NCBI RefSeq assembly: GCF_016101585.1
Contig: NZ_JACFQG010000002.1
Location: 1 to 64,000, forward strand
Reading direction: 5' to 3'
From: Bifidobacterium polysaccharolyticum
GTDB taxonomy: Bacteria > Actinomycetota > Actinomycetes > Actinomycetales > Bifidobacteriaceae
Length of the DNA: 64,000 nucleotides
Within the stretch, counting starts at the first letter, position 1. Each line of letters begins with the position of its first letter. Of this stretch, positions 9,143 to 17,403 are shown piece by piece. The translations under genes and the position numbers were made by a program. The notes below the pieces were generated by a model that was given only the letters and a program-made list of their open reading frames with translations, ran no database searches and had not been told where the DNA came from.

Positions 9143-9343
9143 AAGGACTTCCCTCCAGTCCGGCGCCGACCCCGGACACTGCGACATCAACCAAGTCTCG
9201 TCGGCCGTTCCGGCTTTATTCTCGCATACCCGACAGCGATTGCCGCTCCAATGGCCCGACATTCTTCGGGGCTGGCTTTTTCTTGCCACCCTGGTCACAT
9301 AGACTGTAGTCATATCGTTGACCGAGGCCGAAAGGGAAGAACA

Positions 9344-10021
9344 ATGCGCGTGATTTTCAACGAGGAGCTGGGGCTGGTGGCCGACGACCTCGATCGGATG
9401 GCTGCCAAGGTTCGCGATGCCATCAAAAAAGCAGGACGGTCCCTGATGGACTGTGACGTGGAAACGGCCCAGGAAGTCATCGACGGGGATGCCGATATAG
9501 ACAACCTCCAGGCCAGCATCATCGATCAATGCATCAGGCTCCTGGCCAAGCAGAGCCCTGTGGCCACTGATCTACGGGTGGTGGTCTCCACCCTGAGCCT
9601 GTCGGCAACCTTTGAGCGTATGGGAGACCTGGCCAGGCACATTGCTGAAACTGCAAGGCGCTCCTACCCTGAACCGACCCTGCCCGCCGAGGTCATCCCC
9701 CTGTTCAAACAGATGCAGGACTTTCTGGATGTCATGGCCGACCGTCTGGTCGAGATGCTCTCCGACAGGGACACGACCATAGCCGAGCAGATCATCGTCA
9801 GCGATGACCAGATGGATAAGCTCCACCAACAGACTTTCAGCTATGCCCTCTCAGACGACTGGAAGGGGTCCAGGCAGCAGCTGATCGACTTGATCCTGGT
9901 GGCACGGTTCATGGAGCGGCTGGGAGACCACGGCGTATCGGCGGCCCGCCGCGTGGTCTACATCGTCTCAGGCTTCGACCCCTCAAAAGACCCCAAAGAT
10001 CTCGACCTCGATCTGGACTGA
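9344..10021 (+). CDS. phoU: phosphate transport/signalling regulator PhoU
   Basis: 225-residue two-domain PhoU protein built of paired three-helix bundles. Each repeat has the acidic metal-binding signature, for example F-E-R-M-G-D-L-A-R-H in the first and M-E-R-L-G-D-H-G in the second. PhoU couples the Pst phosphate importer to PhoR-type kinases and represses the phosphate-starvation response. It is transcribed divergently from the kinase gene, as in other actinobacteria, so the two may share a control region in 9143-9343. AAAGGGAAG precedes the ATG. A terminator follows immediately. Confidence 0.93.
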   Translation: MRVIFNEELGLVADDLDRMAAKVRDAIKKAGRSLMDCDVETAQEVIDGDADIDNLQASIIDQCIRLLAKQSPVATDLRVVVSTLSLSATFERMGDLARHIAETARRSYPEPTLPAEVIPLFKQMQDFLDVMADRLVEMLSDRDTTIAEQIIVSDDQMDKLHQQTFSYALSDDWKGSRQQLIDLILVARFMERLGDHGVSAARRVVYIVSGFDPSKDPKDLDLDLD

Positions 10022-10025
10022 TATA

Positions 10026-10078
10026 GCAAAGGGGCTACTCATCACCTGACAGCTGGTCGGGTGGAGGCCCTTTTTTTA
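10026..10078 (+). terminator. terminator downstream of phoU
   Basis: An imperfect hairpin with an AAAGGGGCT left arm and a GGAGGCCCTTT right arm is followed by a run of seven Ts, right after the phoU stop. Confidence 0.7.
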
Positions 10079-10104
10079 TTTCCATAACTTCCAGGGAATA
10101 CCAA

Positions 10105-10168
10105 AGGTGGTGCCCTCTACAAAAGCAAGGACACCACCTCAACAACTTTGGATGCTCTGTATCCAAAG
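10105..10168. other. two consecutive hairpins between phoU and gpmA
   Basis: The first hairpin pairs AGGTGGTG (10105-10112) with CACCACCT (10132-10139). The second pairs CTTTGGAT (10146-10153) with ATCCAAAG (10161-10168). They lie downstream of gpmA on the minus strand and probably form its 3' end. Neither has a strong T-run. Confidence 0.5.
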
Positions 10169-10199
10169 TCCGGTTCACATCATCGGATGGATTTGGATA

Positions 10200-10940
10200 T
10201 CACTTTTGGCCCTGGGCCGCCACAGCAGCAGCACCGGCGGCGGCTGCCTCAGGATCCAGGTACTCGCCGCGAGGCTTGATGGGCTTGAAGTTCTCATCCA
10301 GCTCATAGACCAGGGGGATGGCCGTGGGGATGTTGACCTTGGCGATCTCGTCCTCGGTCAGGTTGTCGAGCATCTTGACGATGGCCCTCAGCGAGTTGCC
10401 GTGGGCGGCGATCAGGACGGTCTTGCCGGTCTTGAGCTCAGGAACAATATCGCTCTCCCAGTAGGGGGTGACGCGCTTGACCACGTTGGCCAGTGCCTCG
10501 GCGCGGGGCACAGGAGCTCCGGCATACCGAGGATCATGGGACTGTGAATATTCGTCGTCAGGGTCGATCTCGGGCGGCGGAGTGGCGTAGGAGCGACGCC
10601 AGAGCATGAACTTCTCGTCGCCGTACTTTTCGCGGATCTCGGTCTTGTTCTTGCCCTGCAAAGCCCCGTAGTGACGCTCGTTCAGCCTCCAATCGCGCTT
10701 GACGGGGATCCAAAGGCGGTCGGCCTCGTCCAGGGCGATGTTGGCGGTGTTGATGGCGCGGCGCAGCAGGGAGGTGAAGACGATGTCCGGCAGAACACCC
10801 TTATCCTTGAGTAGCTTGCCGCCCTTGCGGGCCTCCTGCTCGCCCTGCTCGGTCAGCGGGACGTCCACCCAGCCGGTGAACTGATTGGTGTTGTTCCATG
10901 CGCTCTGGCCGTGCCTGAGCAATACTAGTTTGTAGGTCAT
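10200..10940 (-). CDS. gpmA: 2,3-bisphosphoglycerate-dependent phosphoglycerate mutase
   Basis: Interconverts 3- and 2-phosphoglycerate in glycolysis through a phosphohistidine. The 246-residue length matches dPGM. The N-terminal [10 protein letters not shown] carries the phospho-acceptor His, [11 protein letters not shown] the catalytic Glu, and [10 protein letters not shown] the second His. In several actinobacteria gpm lies next to senX3-regX3, so its place beside the kinase and phoU here is conserved synteny. An Ala-rich tail of about 15 residues closes the protein. Confidence 0.96.
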   Translation of the reverse strand: MTYKLVLLRHGQSAWNNTNQFTGWVDVPLTEQGEQEARKGGKLLKDKGVLPDIVFTSLLRRAINTANIALDEADRLWIPVKRDWRLNERHYGALQGKNKTEIREKYGDEKFMLWRRSYATPPPEIDPDDEYSQSHDPRYAGAPVPRAEALANVVKRVTPYWESDIVPELKTGKTVLIAAHGNSLRAIVKMLDNLTEDEIAKVNIPTAIPLVYELDENFKPIKPRGEYLDPEAAAAGAAAVAAQGQK

Positions 10941-10956
10941 ACTGCAAATTCTAAGA

Positions 10957-11007
10957 CTTAAGAGGGACTGTTTGGCGGACCTCCCCCGCCTTAGAACAGT
11001 CTCTTAA
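10957..11007 (-). terminator. nested hairpin downstream of menA-like gene
   Basis: A long inverted repeat (TTAAGAGGGACTGTT and AACAGTCTCTTAA) encloses a second GGCGG/CCGCC stem. It overlaps the stop codon of the first menA-like gene and probably ends the menA tandem transcript ahead of gpmA. No clean T-run is seen. Confidence 0.5.
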
Positions 11008-11951
11008 AGCAGGCAGACGCCCAACCAGCAGAACCCTGTCAGCAGATCGGTATAGCCCGACAGCGCAAAGGCCCTGCTGAAGCGGTTCCGACAGCTGGCT
11101 ATCGTGGTGGCAACAGCCATCACCAAGACAGGCAACAGACAGGGCAGACGGGGCCAGGCGGTTGCTAGGGAGCCGCCAGACAGGGACCATGATTCGACGA
11201 TTCCCAGAATCACAGCCAAGGCATAACAGGACCCCATCAGAATCAGCGTGCCTTTGGCTCCGATGAAGGAAGACAGCGTGTACTTGCCAACCAGAGGATC
11301 CGCATCGATGTCACGATAGTTGTTGATCTCCAGAACAGGAATGCAGATAAGACCACCAACCAGCGCGCCGATGAACCCGTGGCGGTCGATGCTGCCAGTC
11401 TCCAAGTACTGGGTGGCCAGCACGCCCACCAGGCCGAAGAAAATCATGATACTCAGCTCTCCCATGGCCCTATAGCCGTAAGGGTGTTTGCCACCCGTGT
11501 AGAACCAGGCACCCAGCAGACAGAAGATGCCGACCAGAATCATCCACCAGTGGCCAGTCACCCAGCAGAGAATCAGACCAGCCAGGCAGGCCATAAGGAT
11601 GTTGAGATAGGCAGACAGCAGGACCTTGCGAGGCTCCACGCCACCGGCCACGCCTCTTCTGGGCAGATCAGGCACCGAACCGTCAGCCCCGGCGCCTGAA
11701 AGACTGCTACGACCTTCGTCAGTACCCCTGATTCCGTCAAAGTAGTCATTGGCGAGATTGCAGGTGCTGTGGATGAACACAGCCGTCAGACAGCATAAGA
11801 GAGCAGTTAGCCAGAAGCGCACATCCGGCCCAAGCCCTTGGTTGAACAGTTGCCGGAGGGCCACCGCTGTGCCAATCAGAACCGGTGTGGGCGAGCAGAG
11901 CAAGGCCGAGGGTCGCAGCGCGTCCTTGTATTCCCGAAGTGTGATGAACAT
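11004..11951 (-). CDS. UbiA/MenA-family prenyltransferase, copy 1
   Basis: 315-residue integral membrane protein with about eight or nine helices. It carries both Asp-rich motifs of UbiA prenyltransferases: NDYFDGIRGTD and NNYRDIDAD. The N-terminal segment SPTPVLIG and the loop HPYGYRAMGE are typical of MenA, which attaches a polyprenyl chain to 1,4-dihydroxy-2-naphthoate on the way to menaquinone. The ATG at 11951 is preferred to TTG or GTG codons seven residues upstream. It follows the second copy after only 66 bp, in the same direction, and the two are clearly paralogous (shared TGHWWMILVG block). Substrate could differ between copies. Confidence 0.8.
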   Translation of the reverse strand: MFITLREYKDALRPSALLCSPTPVLIGTAVALRQLFNQGLGPDVRFWLTALLCCLTAVFIHSTCNLANDYFDGIRGTDEGRSSLSGAGADGSVPDLPRRGVAGGVEPRKVLLSAYLNILMACLAGLILCWVTGHWWMILVGIFCLLGAWFYTGGKHPYGYRAMGELSIMIFFGLVGVLATQYLETGSIDRHGFIGALVGGLICIPVLEINNYRDIDADPLVGKYTLSSFIGAKGTLILMGSCYALAVILGIVESWSLSGGSLATAWPRLPCLLPVLVMAVATTIASCRNRFSRAFALSGYTDLLTGFCWLGVCLL

Positions 11952-12017
11952 GATTGCCTGATTATCCACCAAATCGCTCGAAAGTCGGACCGCTCCCTTA
12001 TGAGGGTATCAAGATTT

Positions 12018-12998
12018 TCATAGCTGCAGGAGCAGGCCCGCCGACCAACACAGGGCGGAGACCAGGGTGCCTTTACCCGCCATGCCAAAAGCCTTGGGCA
12101 CCTGGCCACGAGCAAAGGCTCGACAGATCAGCAGAAAGACAACGGCCACTGGCAGGAGGATCAGCACAAGAGGGAAACCGGGCAGGCCACGTCGCATGAC
12201 AGCCGGAACGAACTGAATCAAGCTCAGAACCAGGCTCAGGATGTAGACCAGATAAATGGAGATCGCCGCTGCGCGCGCCCCCACAAGAACTGCATATGTG
12301 TGCTTGCCGGCAAGGTGGTCGTCGTCCAGGTCACGGTAATTGTTGAGCATGAGCAGGCCCACGGCATTGAGCCCGCATACGCAGGCACCCAGGATGCCGG
12401 CGGCATCGACCCTATTAATGAGGAAGTACTCGGTACCCAGGGTGGCCACCAGACCGAAGAAGATGAAGACGCTGACCTCGCCCAGCCCATGATAACCGTA
12501 TGGGTACGGGCCGCCCACATAACACCAGCCGGCGATCAGGCAGCAGACCCCGACCAGGATCATCCACCAGTGACCGGTCAGTGCCATGACGGCCAGACCC
12601 ATCAAGCAGGTGAAGGCCGCCGAGATCATGGTGGCGTAAAGCACCTTCCTGGGCGGCACTCCGGCAGCCACAAGACGTCTGGGTCTGCCGGAGGTGGCCT
12701 CCTCGCCGCCACGGCCGGAATCAGTGCCGCGAACACCATCGGCATAGTCATTGGCGAAGTTGGCTGCGATCTGCATAGACAGGGCAAGCAGGACCAGCAA
12801 GACCACGATCAAGGCCAGTCGTCCCGGTGTGGCCGCCTTCAGGGCAGGGTCGACAGGCGTGGGCGAGCAGGAACTGGTGCACTGTTCCAAGAGCCGTGAC
12901 CGCTCCAAGAGTGCAGCCGAAGCGCCCACGCAGACAGGCGCCACCGAGGCAGGCAGCGTCCGGGGACGCATGCCATCCATCCACAGCCTGATATTCAT
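12018..12998 (-). CDS. menA: 1,4-dihydroxy-2-naphthoate polyprenyltransferase (MenA-like), copy 2
   Basis: 326-residue UbiA-family membrane enzyme, closer than copy 1 to canonical MenA: it begins WMDGMRPRTLPASVAPV and has motif one NDYADGVRGTDSGRGG and motif two NNYRDLDDD. A hydrophilic insert of about 25 residues, rich in Ser and Pro, follows the first helix. Both catalytic motifs are intact. Other menaquinone genes (menB-menF or the futalosine mqn set) are not in the window, so the pathway cannot be confirmed here. It lies 24 bp upstream of the lysS stop and is co-directional with lysS. Confidence 0.82.
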   Translation of the reverse strand: MNIRLWMDGMRPRTLPASVAPVCVGASAALLERSRLLEQCTSSCSPTPVDPALKAATPGRLALIVVLLVLLALSMQIAANFANDYADGVRGTDSGRGGEEATSGRPRRLVAAGVPPRKVLYATMISAAFTCLMGLAVMALTGHWWMILVGVCCLIAGWCYVGGPYPYGYHGLGEVSVFIFFGLVATLGTEYFLINRVDAAGILGACVCGLNAVGLLMLNNYRDLDDDHLAGKHTYAVLVGARAAAISIYLVYILSLVLSLIQFVPAVMRRGLPGFPLVLILLPVAVVFLLICRAFARGQVPKAFGMAGKGTLVSALCWSAGLLLQL

Positions 12999-13022
12999 GA
13001 CCGTCCCTCCCCTCTTATCATC

Positions 13023-14651
13023 TCAGACCAGCGGCTTGACCAGGGGGAAGGTGATGGTCTCGCGGATGGATGCACCGGTAAGGGCAATCAGTAGACGATC
13101 GATGCCCATGCCCATGCCGCCAGCGGGAGGCATGCCTACGCCCAGGGCCTCCAGGAAGTCCTCGTCAATATCCATGGCCTCGACATCGCCGCGGCTGGCC
13201 ATCTTGGCCTGCTCGACGAACCGCTGCCGCTGGACCACCGGATCGTTGAGTTCGGAGTAGCCCGTGGCCAATTCGAACCCGCGAACATAGAGATCCCACT
13301 TCTCGACCACGCCCGGCTTGGTGCGGTGGGCCTTGACCAAGGGCGAGGTCTCGACCGGGAAATCGCGCACGAAGGTCGGCTCATACAGCTTGTCCTGCCA
13401 GAAGTGCTCCCAGAGGTGTTCGACCAGCTTACCGTGGTTTTCGGCAGGCTCCTCCTCCAGGCCCAGTTTGTCAGCGATGGTCCGCAGATGGTCCACGCTG
13501 GTCTGCGGGGTGATCTCCTCGCCCAAGGACTCGGAAAGGGACTCATACATGCTGATCTGGCGCCAATCACCGCCGAAGTCATACTGGCTGCCATCCTGCA
13601 GGGTCACCTTCAACGATCCAGCCGTGGCCATGGCCGCCTTCTGGATCAGTTCCTTGGTCAGCTCCCCGATGGTGTCATAGGTGCCGTAGGCCTGATAGGC
13701 CTCCAGCATGGTGAACTCCGGGGCATGGGTGGCATCCACGCCCTCATTGCGGAAGTCACGATTGATCTCGAAGACCCGCTCAATGCCGCCCACCAGGCAA
13801 CGCTTGAGGAAGAGCTCAGGGGCGATGCGCAGGTAAAGGTCGATGTCGAAGGCGTTCATATGCGTGGTGAATGGCCGGGCCGCAGCGCCGCCATGCACGG
13901 TCTGAAGCATGGGGGTCTCGACCTCCATGAAGTCGTGGTCCTCGAAGGTACGCCTCAGCGAGGAGACGGCCTTGGAACGGCGGCGGACCATGGCCCGCAC
14001 ATCCTCATCGGCGATCATGGCCAGGTAGGGCTTGCGGGTGCGCTGCTCCTCACTCAGTTCCTTATGCAGGGCTGGCAGTGGCTGCAGGGCCTTGGCCGCG
14101 ATGTTCCACTCAGTGGCGAAGACGGAGAGCTCTCCGGTCTTGGAAGCGACCACGCGGCCGCGCAGGTAGAGGTGGTCGCCCAAGTCGACCAGCTGCTTGA
14201 ATCGCTTCAGAGAATCAGCACCTATCTCACGCTTGGAGATCATGCCCTGGATGCGGGTGCCGTCGCCCGCCGCCAGCTGGACGAAGCAGAGGCCGCCGCC
14301 GTTGCGCAGGAAAAGGACTCGGCCGGCGATGCCAACTACATCCTCGGTCTCCTGGCCCGGCTCAAGGCGGTCCTGATACTTGCGGCGCACATCCTCGATG
14401 CGGTCGGTCACATCCAGATGGACCGGGTAGGGTTCGATGCCCTCCTTAAGCATGAGCGCCCTCTTGGCCACACGCATGCGCACCTGTTCGGGATGGCCTT
14501 CAGCGCCGTCCGTCAGGTTGCCGGGATCGATGGCGTCATCCAACTGGGCGCCCTGATCAATCTTCTCTGTGATGGCCATATCCTGCTCGAGCAGTGCCTG
14601 AGCGCGCTCGACCGTCGTCAGACGAGGGGTTTCTTCCGATGAGTCATTCAT
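13023..14651 (-). CDS. lysS: lysyl-tRNA synthetase, class II
   Basis: Charges tRNA-Lys with lysine. At 542 residues it is a class II LysRS with a variable N-terminal extension of about 65 residues, an OB-fold anticodon-binding domain (residues about 100-200) and a catalytic domain. Motif 2 is FEINRDFRNEG with HAPEFTMLE, and motif 3 is GMGMGIDRLLIAL near the C-terminus. No T-box leader is evident in the short upstream region. Long open frames on the opposite strand are shadows of this gene. Confidence 0.96.
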   Translation of the reverse strand: MNDSSEETPRLTTVERAQALLEQDMAITEKIDQGAQLDDAIDPGNLTDGAEGHPEQVRMRVAKRALMLKEGIEPYPVHLDVTDRIEDVRRKYQDRLEPGQETEDVVGIAGRVLFLRNGGGLCFVQLAAGDGTRIQGMISKREIGADSLKRFKQLVDLGDHLYLRGRVVASKTGELSVFATEWNIAAKALQPLPALHKELSEEQRTRKPYLAMIADEDVRAMVRRRSKAVSSLRRTFEDHDFMEVETPMLQTVHGGAAARPFTTHMNAFDIDLYLRIAPELFLKRCLVGGIERVFEINRDFRNEGVDATHAPEFTMLEAYQAYGTYDTIGELTKELIQKAAMATAGSLKVTLQDGSQYDFGGDWRQISMYESLSESLGEEITPQTSVDHLRTIADKLGLEEEPAENHGKLVEHLWEHFWQDKLYEPTFVRDFPVETSPLVKAHRTKPGVVEKWDLYVRGFELATGYSELNDPVVQRQRFVEQAKMASRGDVEAMDIDEDFLEALGVGMPPAGGMGMGIDRLLIALTGASIRETITFPLVKPLV

Positions 14652-14741
14652 AAATCGCTATTTTACGCATGAGCCGGTACTTGGCCCTTGCACCGCCGAG
14701 CGGCAAGCAGTTGGGACTCCGCGCCGCGCAGACGATGGCGT

Positions 14742-14769
14742 TTGGCCGACGGTACGTGTACTATATAGA
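14742..14769 (+). promoter_or_regulatory. probable promoter of tRNA-Pro
   Basis: TTGGCC (14742-14747) and TATAGA (14764-14769) are separated by 16 bases and lie 9 bases upstream of the mature tRNA 5' end, suitable for a sigma-70 type promoter. Assigned by eye. Confidence 0.5.
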
Positions 14770-14778
14770 ACGTTGTCA

Positions 14779-14852
<74 letters not shown>

Positions 14853-14890
14853 CAAATTATCCTGGTCCGAATGGGCCGGGATTTCAACGT

Positions 14891-15222
14891 TTAGAGCACA
14901 TCACGCAGCCGGCGAAACCGATTTTGAGCGCACTTTGCAGCAGCAACTCGTTCATCGACTCCCCCCCCCCCCACCGAATCCAGGTCATCGTCAAACAGAT
15001 CCGCATACGCATCCAAGGTCATCGCGGCCAACGTGTGCTCCAGCCGCCGCTGGATGGCCTTCACGTTCGCCCCGCTCTTGACCATCAGGCTGGCCGCCGT
15101 GTGTCGTAGGTCATGGATGGTCATCCGTTTCAACCCGACCGCATCGCACGCACGGACAAACTACTCGCCGCCATCCTTCGGCGACACCGACTTCACGTAT
15201 CCATGGAAGCTCCCTCTGAATC
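14891..15222 (-). pseudogene. tyrosine integrase remnant (C-terminal fragment)
   Basis: Only the last part of a phage or ICE tyrosine recombinase remains. The catalytic Arg (IHDLRHTAAS), a later EH in place of the usual GH, and the Tyr nucleophile region (MTLDAYADLF) are readable. Upstream in frame the sequence HGYVKSVSPKDGGE is also integrase-like, then a TAG interrupts it, and the N-terminal two-thirds is absent. Codons for DLDSV are followed by a 12-base poly-G run on the coding strand (14961-14972). Its position beside tRNA-Pro marks the end of a decayed integrated element. Confidence 0.8.
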
Positions 15223-15621
15223 TCAATCTCGTGGAGTCTCCCTTTCCATCGCCGCACTGGGGTCATGCAGAGCGGCTATATCGAAATCTTCCGGATGAGC
15301 CGCAACCTGATCCAGCTTCTCAGCTTTACCCTTTTGTTCTTCGGTTTGCCGGCTTAGCTGCAATGCTTGCTCTAGCCTTGAGGCTGGATTGAGATTGAAG
15401 ACTCGGCACAGCGCTATAAACTCACGCAAAGAAGGCGACCCATGCCTGCAATTGAAAAGGTCGCTGACTCTTGGCGCACTTACGTCAATGGCACGAGCGA
15501 GCGCGCAGTCGGATATTTGAAACGGTGACTCATCTCGCTTTTCGGAAATAAGTCTCATACCCGTAATATCAGTCAGTGTCCAAACGCGCGCGTACTTTGT
15601 CATGGCAATCAGATCAGACAT
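15223..15621 (-). CDS. helix-turn-helix regulator, phage/island type
   Basis: 132-residue protein if started at ATG 15621; another ATG at 15603 is possible, and neither has a clear ribosome-binding site. The centre (ALARAIDVSAPRVSDLFN, then SLREFIALCRVFNLNP) reads as a Cro/C1-type helix-turn-helix, followed by a charged, Gln-rich C-terminus. Its stop directly abuts the integrase remnant, and it is divergent from a broken second HTH gene. That arrangement looks like an immunity-repressor switch. The upstream DNA is markedly AT-rich compared with the core genome. Confidence 0.6.
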   Translation of the reverse strand: MSDLIAMTKYARVWTLTDITGMRLISEKRDESPFQISDCALARAIDVSAPRVSDLFNCRHGSPSLREFIALCRVFNLNPASRLEQALQLSRQTEEQKGKAEKLDQVAAHPEDFDIAALHDPSAAMERETPRD

Positions 15622-15702
15622 GTAACAGCTTTTTATAAATCGCAACGCGAGTTTAACATAGTAAAAGAATGCTCTTATAGACTTGCTGCTCGGGCCATAG
15701 AC

Positions 15703-15929
15703 GTGCTTCGCAAAACGGCACTGACAAACAAGCAATCCAAAACCGAACTGACATCAGCGCTGCACATAGCCAGGCCCACATTGAACGCCCGGTTTAAGCC
15801 GGCGACATGATGCTCAGCAAGTTCATACAGCAGTCAAAAGAAGTCGGTGTCGATCCATGCGAAGCACTCAATGACTGCGACGGGGAGTCTCCGGCATCAT
15901 CATTGCTCGCAGGGAAGGAGAAGCGATGA
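15703..15929 (+). pseudogene. second helix-turn-helix regulator, broken by apparent one-base deletion
   Basis: Frame 1 from a GTG at 15703 reads KTELTSALHIARPTLNARF and ends at TGA 15808. The reading resumes one frame over as LSKFIQQSKEVGVDPCEALN and ends at 15929. Adding one G after 15809 restores a continuous HTH protein through the junction (KPATWMLSKFI), which resembles the Cro/C1 helix layout. So this is most simply a gene inactivated by a single-base deletion, or a sequencing error. It is divergent from the HTH gene at 15223-15621. Confidence 0.6.
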
Positions 15930-15959
15930 AAAGGCTGGTCTTGCCCAAATCTTTTTGAC

Positions 15960-16442
15960 GTGCTCGCGGATCTTGACGACGTGATAAGGGCAGATCGTCA
16001 TTGCTGGGCGACCAGAGCCTCTGAAACAGGAGCAACCCGTGCCCTTTCTGCGTCATGCTGGTCGGCAGGGGCTTCCACCCTCGGCGGCTCCTTCCACAAC
16101 GGGCGCTGCACGCTGTCCATGCCGTGGCCCGACGAGGTCATCCAGCCGTACCGGCAGGTCTGGGAGCACATCCTGGGCAACCACAGGCCAGGGACCTCCG
16201 TCCCCAGCAAGACCGCGTTCCCCTCCTCGTGGAGCGAGAAGCGCGTCAGGCATGAGGTCCTGGAGACCGTGGCGGCACCCGACCTTGTCAGGAGCATGAA
16301 GGACGGGAACCGGGAGGAAAGGTATAGGCTGGTCGGTGAGGAGATCATCCGCGTGTGGCTGCGGAAGAAACGGAACACCCGCGGACGATACATGATCAAC
16401 ACTGCGTTCCCGACGGTGGGCGAGGAAAAGGAGATGGCATGA
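15960..16442 (+). CDS. EndoU-like toxin C-terminal module (orphan or truncated)
   Basis: 160 residues from a GTG at 15960; the true start is uncertain and the first 55 residues show no recognisable domain. The C-terminal half (EHILGNHRPGT, then KTAFPSSWSEKRVRHEVLE, and TRGRYMINTAFP at the end) resembles bacterial EndoU or BECR-fold RNases found at the tips of contact-dependent and polymorphic toxins. No secretion signal or repeat stalk remains, so it is probably a toxin end detached from its carrier. A small acidic gene overlaps its stop by ATGA, as immunity genes often do. The composition is GC-rich, unlike the AT-rich flanks. Confidence 0.5.
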   Translation: MLADLDDVIRADRHCWATRASETGATRALSASCWSAGASTLGGSFHNGRCTLSMPWPDEVIQPYRQVWEHILGNHRPGTSVPSKTAFPSSWSEKRVRHEVLETVAAPDLVRSMKDGNREERYRLVGEEIIRVWLRKKRNTRGRYMINTAFPTVGEEKEMA

Positions 16443-16699
16443 CGACTGATCAGGAAGCAGCACAGGCTTTCCGCCGGCTGAGGCCCTACCTAGCGCCGGT
16501 CATGGACGAGTGGGAGCTCATCGCGCTTGACGGCGGTTTCGAGGCCGGGGAGCCGTATTTCGCCTTGTCCTACGCCGTGGCGTCCATCCCCTCGTACCAG
16601 GTGGACGTCCCCCGCGACGTGCTCGTGCAGGCGTTCTCCTGCCTCAACGAGGACGACCGTCAGGAGTACGCGGACATCCTGAAGGGCGCGACGGCCTAG
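16439..16699 (+). CDS. small acidic protein, candidate immunity to the EndoU-like toxin
   Basis: 86 residues, strongly acidic and likely helical, with no membrane segment. The start ATG overlaps the toxin stop (ATGA at 16439-16442), implying translational coupling. I do not recognise the family. Its size, charge and placement fit an immunity protein for an RNase toxin, but this is inference from context. Followed 27 bp later by a strong terminator. Confidence 0.55.
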   Translation: MTTDQEAAQAFRRLRPYLAPVMDEWELIALDGGFEAGEPYFALSYAVASIPSYQVDVPRDVLVQAFSCLNEDDRQEYADILKGATA

Positions 16700-16725
16700 C
16701 CCGGGCACACTTGTAATTGCTTTCC

Positions 16726-16753
16726 AGGCCATCCCTTACCGGGGTGGCCTTTT
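16726..16753 (+). terminator. terminator after toxin/immunity cassette
   Basis: Hairpin GGCCATCCC-TTACC-GGGGTGGCC followed by TTTT; rho-independent type. Confidence 0.8.
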
Positions 16754-16836
16754 CCATGCCCTGACGGGCCATCGAGTTTTCCGCGGACCCCGCACGCCGC
16801 GTCGCTAATCGTGCGTCCGATTACCAAGGAGCAACC

Positions 16837-17403
16837 ATGCCCATGCATTTCATCCACCGTTTCGACAGGCTCCACATGCGTCTGGCCGACTCCCCGCAGG
16901 GGAAGCCGGTTCCGGCGGAGGCCAGCCCGGTCCGGGAAGCCGGCATCGACCCGGATAACACGCGGATCCTCGCACAATTTGAGACTCAAGGCACAGCGAC
17001 AGCCACCTCTAGCATCTACGCAGTACGATACGGCTCCTCGGAAGGCGACCAGGCGGTCACCGGCTTGACCAACGGGGGCGTCAAAGTGCAGGATCGGGGC
17101 CAGCTGCAGGACAAGCCCGCCTACCGCATCCGCATCGAGTTCTTCGTCGGGCTGGCCGTTTTCGGTGGCAAGGCCGCCGCACGCCTGAAGGGGGTCATCA
17201 ATGGTAGCAGGAAGACCGCCGGCGCAGCTGCCAAGAAGCGGGCTGAAGCGGAGCCGACCCTGGCCGTCACACCGAACGAGCCCGTGCAGGAGGTCACCGC
17301 TCAGGAGCCCGACAAAGAGAAGGAGCCGCCCGCGGCCCCCGATTGTTCCGCGGCGGTTGCGCCCGCCGGCCGTTACAAGACTTTTGAAGACGGATGTATG
17401 TAA
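16837..17403 (+). CDS. phage capsid/structural-like fragment in a chimeric ORF
   Basis: 188-residue frame with AAGGAG 5 bases before its ATG. Residues about 43-120 (ILAQFETQGTATATSS, DQAVTGLTNGGVKVQD, then RIEFFVGLAVFGGKAAARL) look like the C-terminal part of a tailed-phage major capsid protein. The first 40 residues do not fit a capsid N-terminus, and a hydrophilic Ala/Glu/Pro-rich tail follows. The simplest reading is an internal deletion that joined the ribosome-binding site and start of a phage gene to the end of the capsid gene. Probably non-functional prophage debris. Confidence 0.5.
   Translation: MPMHFIHRFDRLHMRLADSPQGKPVPAEASPVREAGIDPDNTRILAQFETQGTATATSSIYAVRYGSSEGDQAVTGLTNGGVKVQDRGQLQDKPAYRIRIEFFVGLAVFGGKAAARLKGVINGSRKTAGAAAKKRAEAEPTLAVTPNEPVQEVTAQEPDKEKEPPAAPDCSAAVAPAGRYKTFEDGCM

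Noticed and set aside
13326-14642. 438-codon open frame on the plus strand opposite lysS
   Set aside because: It is the antisense shadow of lysS, has no ribosome-binding site or recognisable domain, and the lysS frame is certain.
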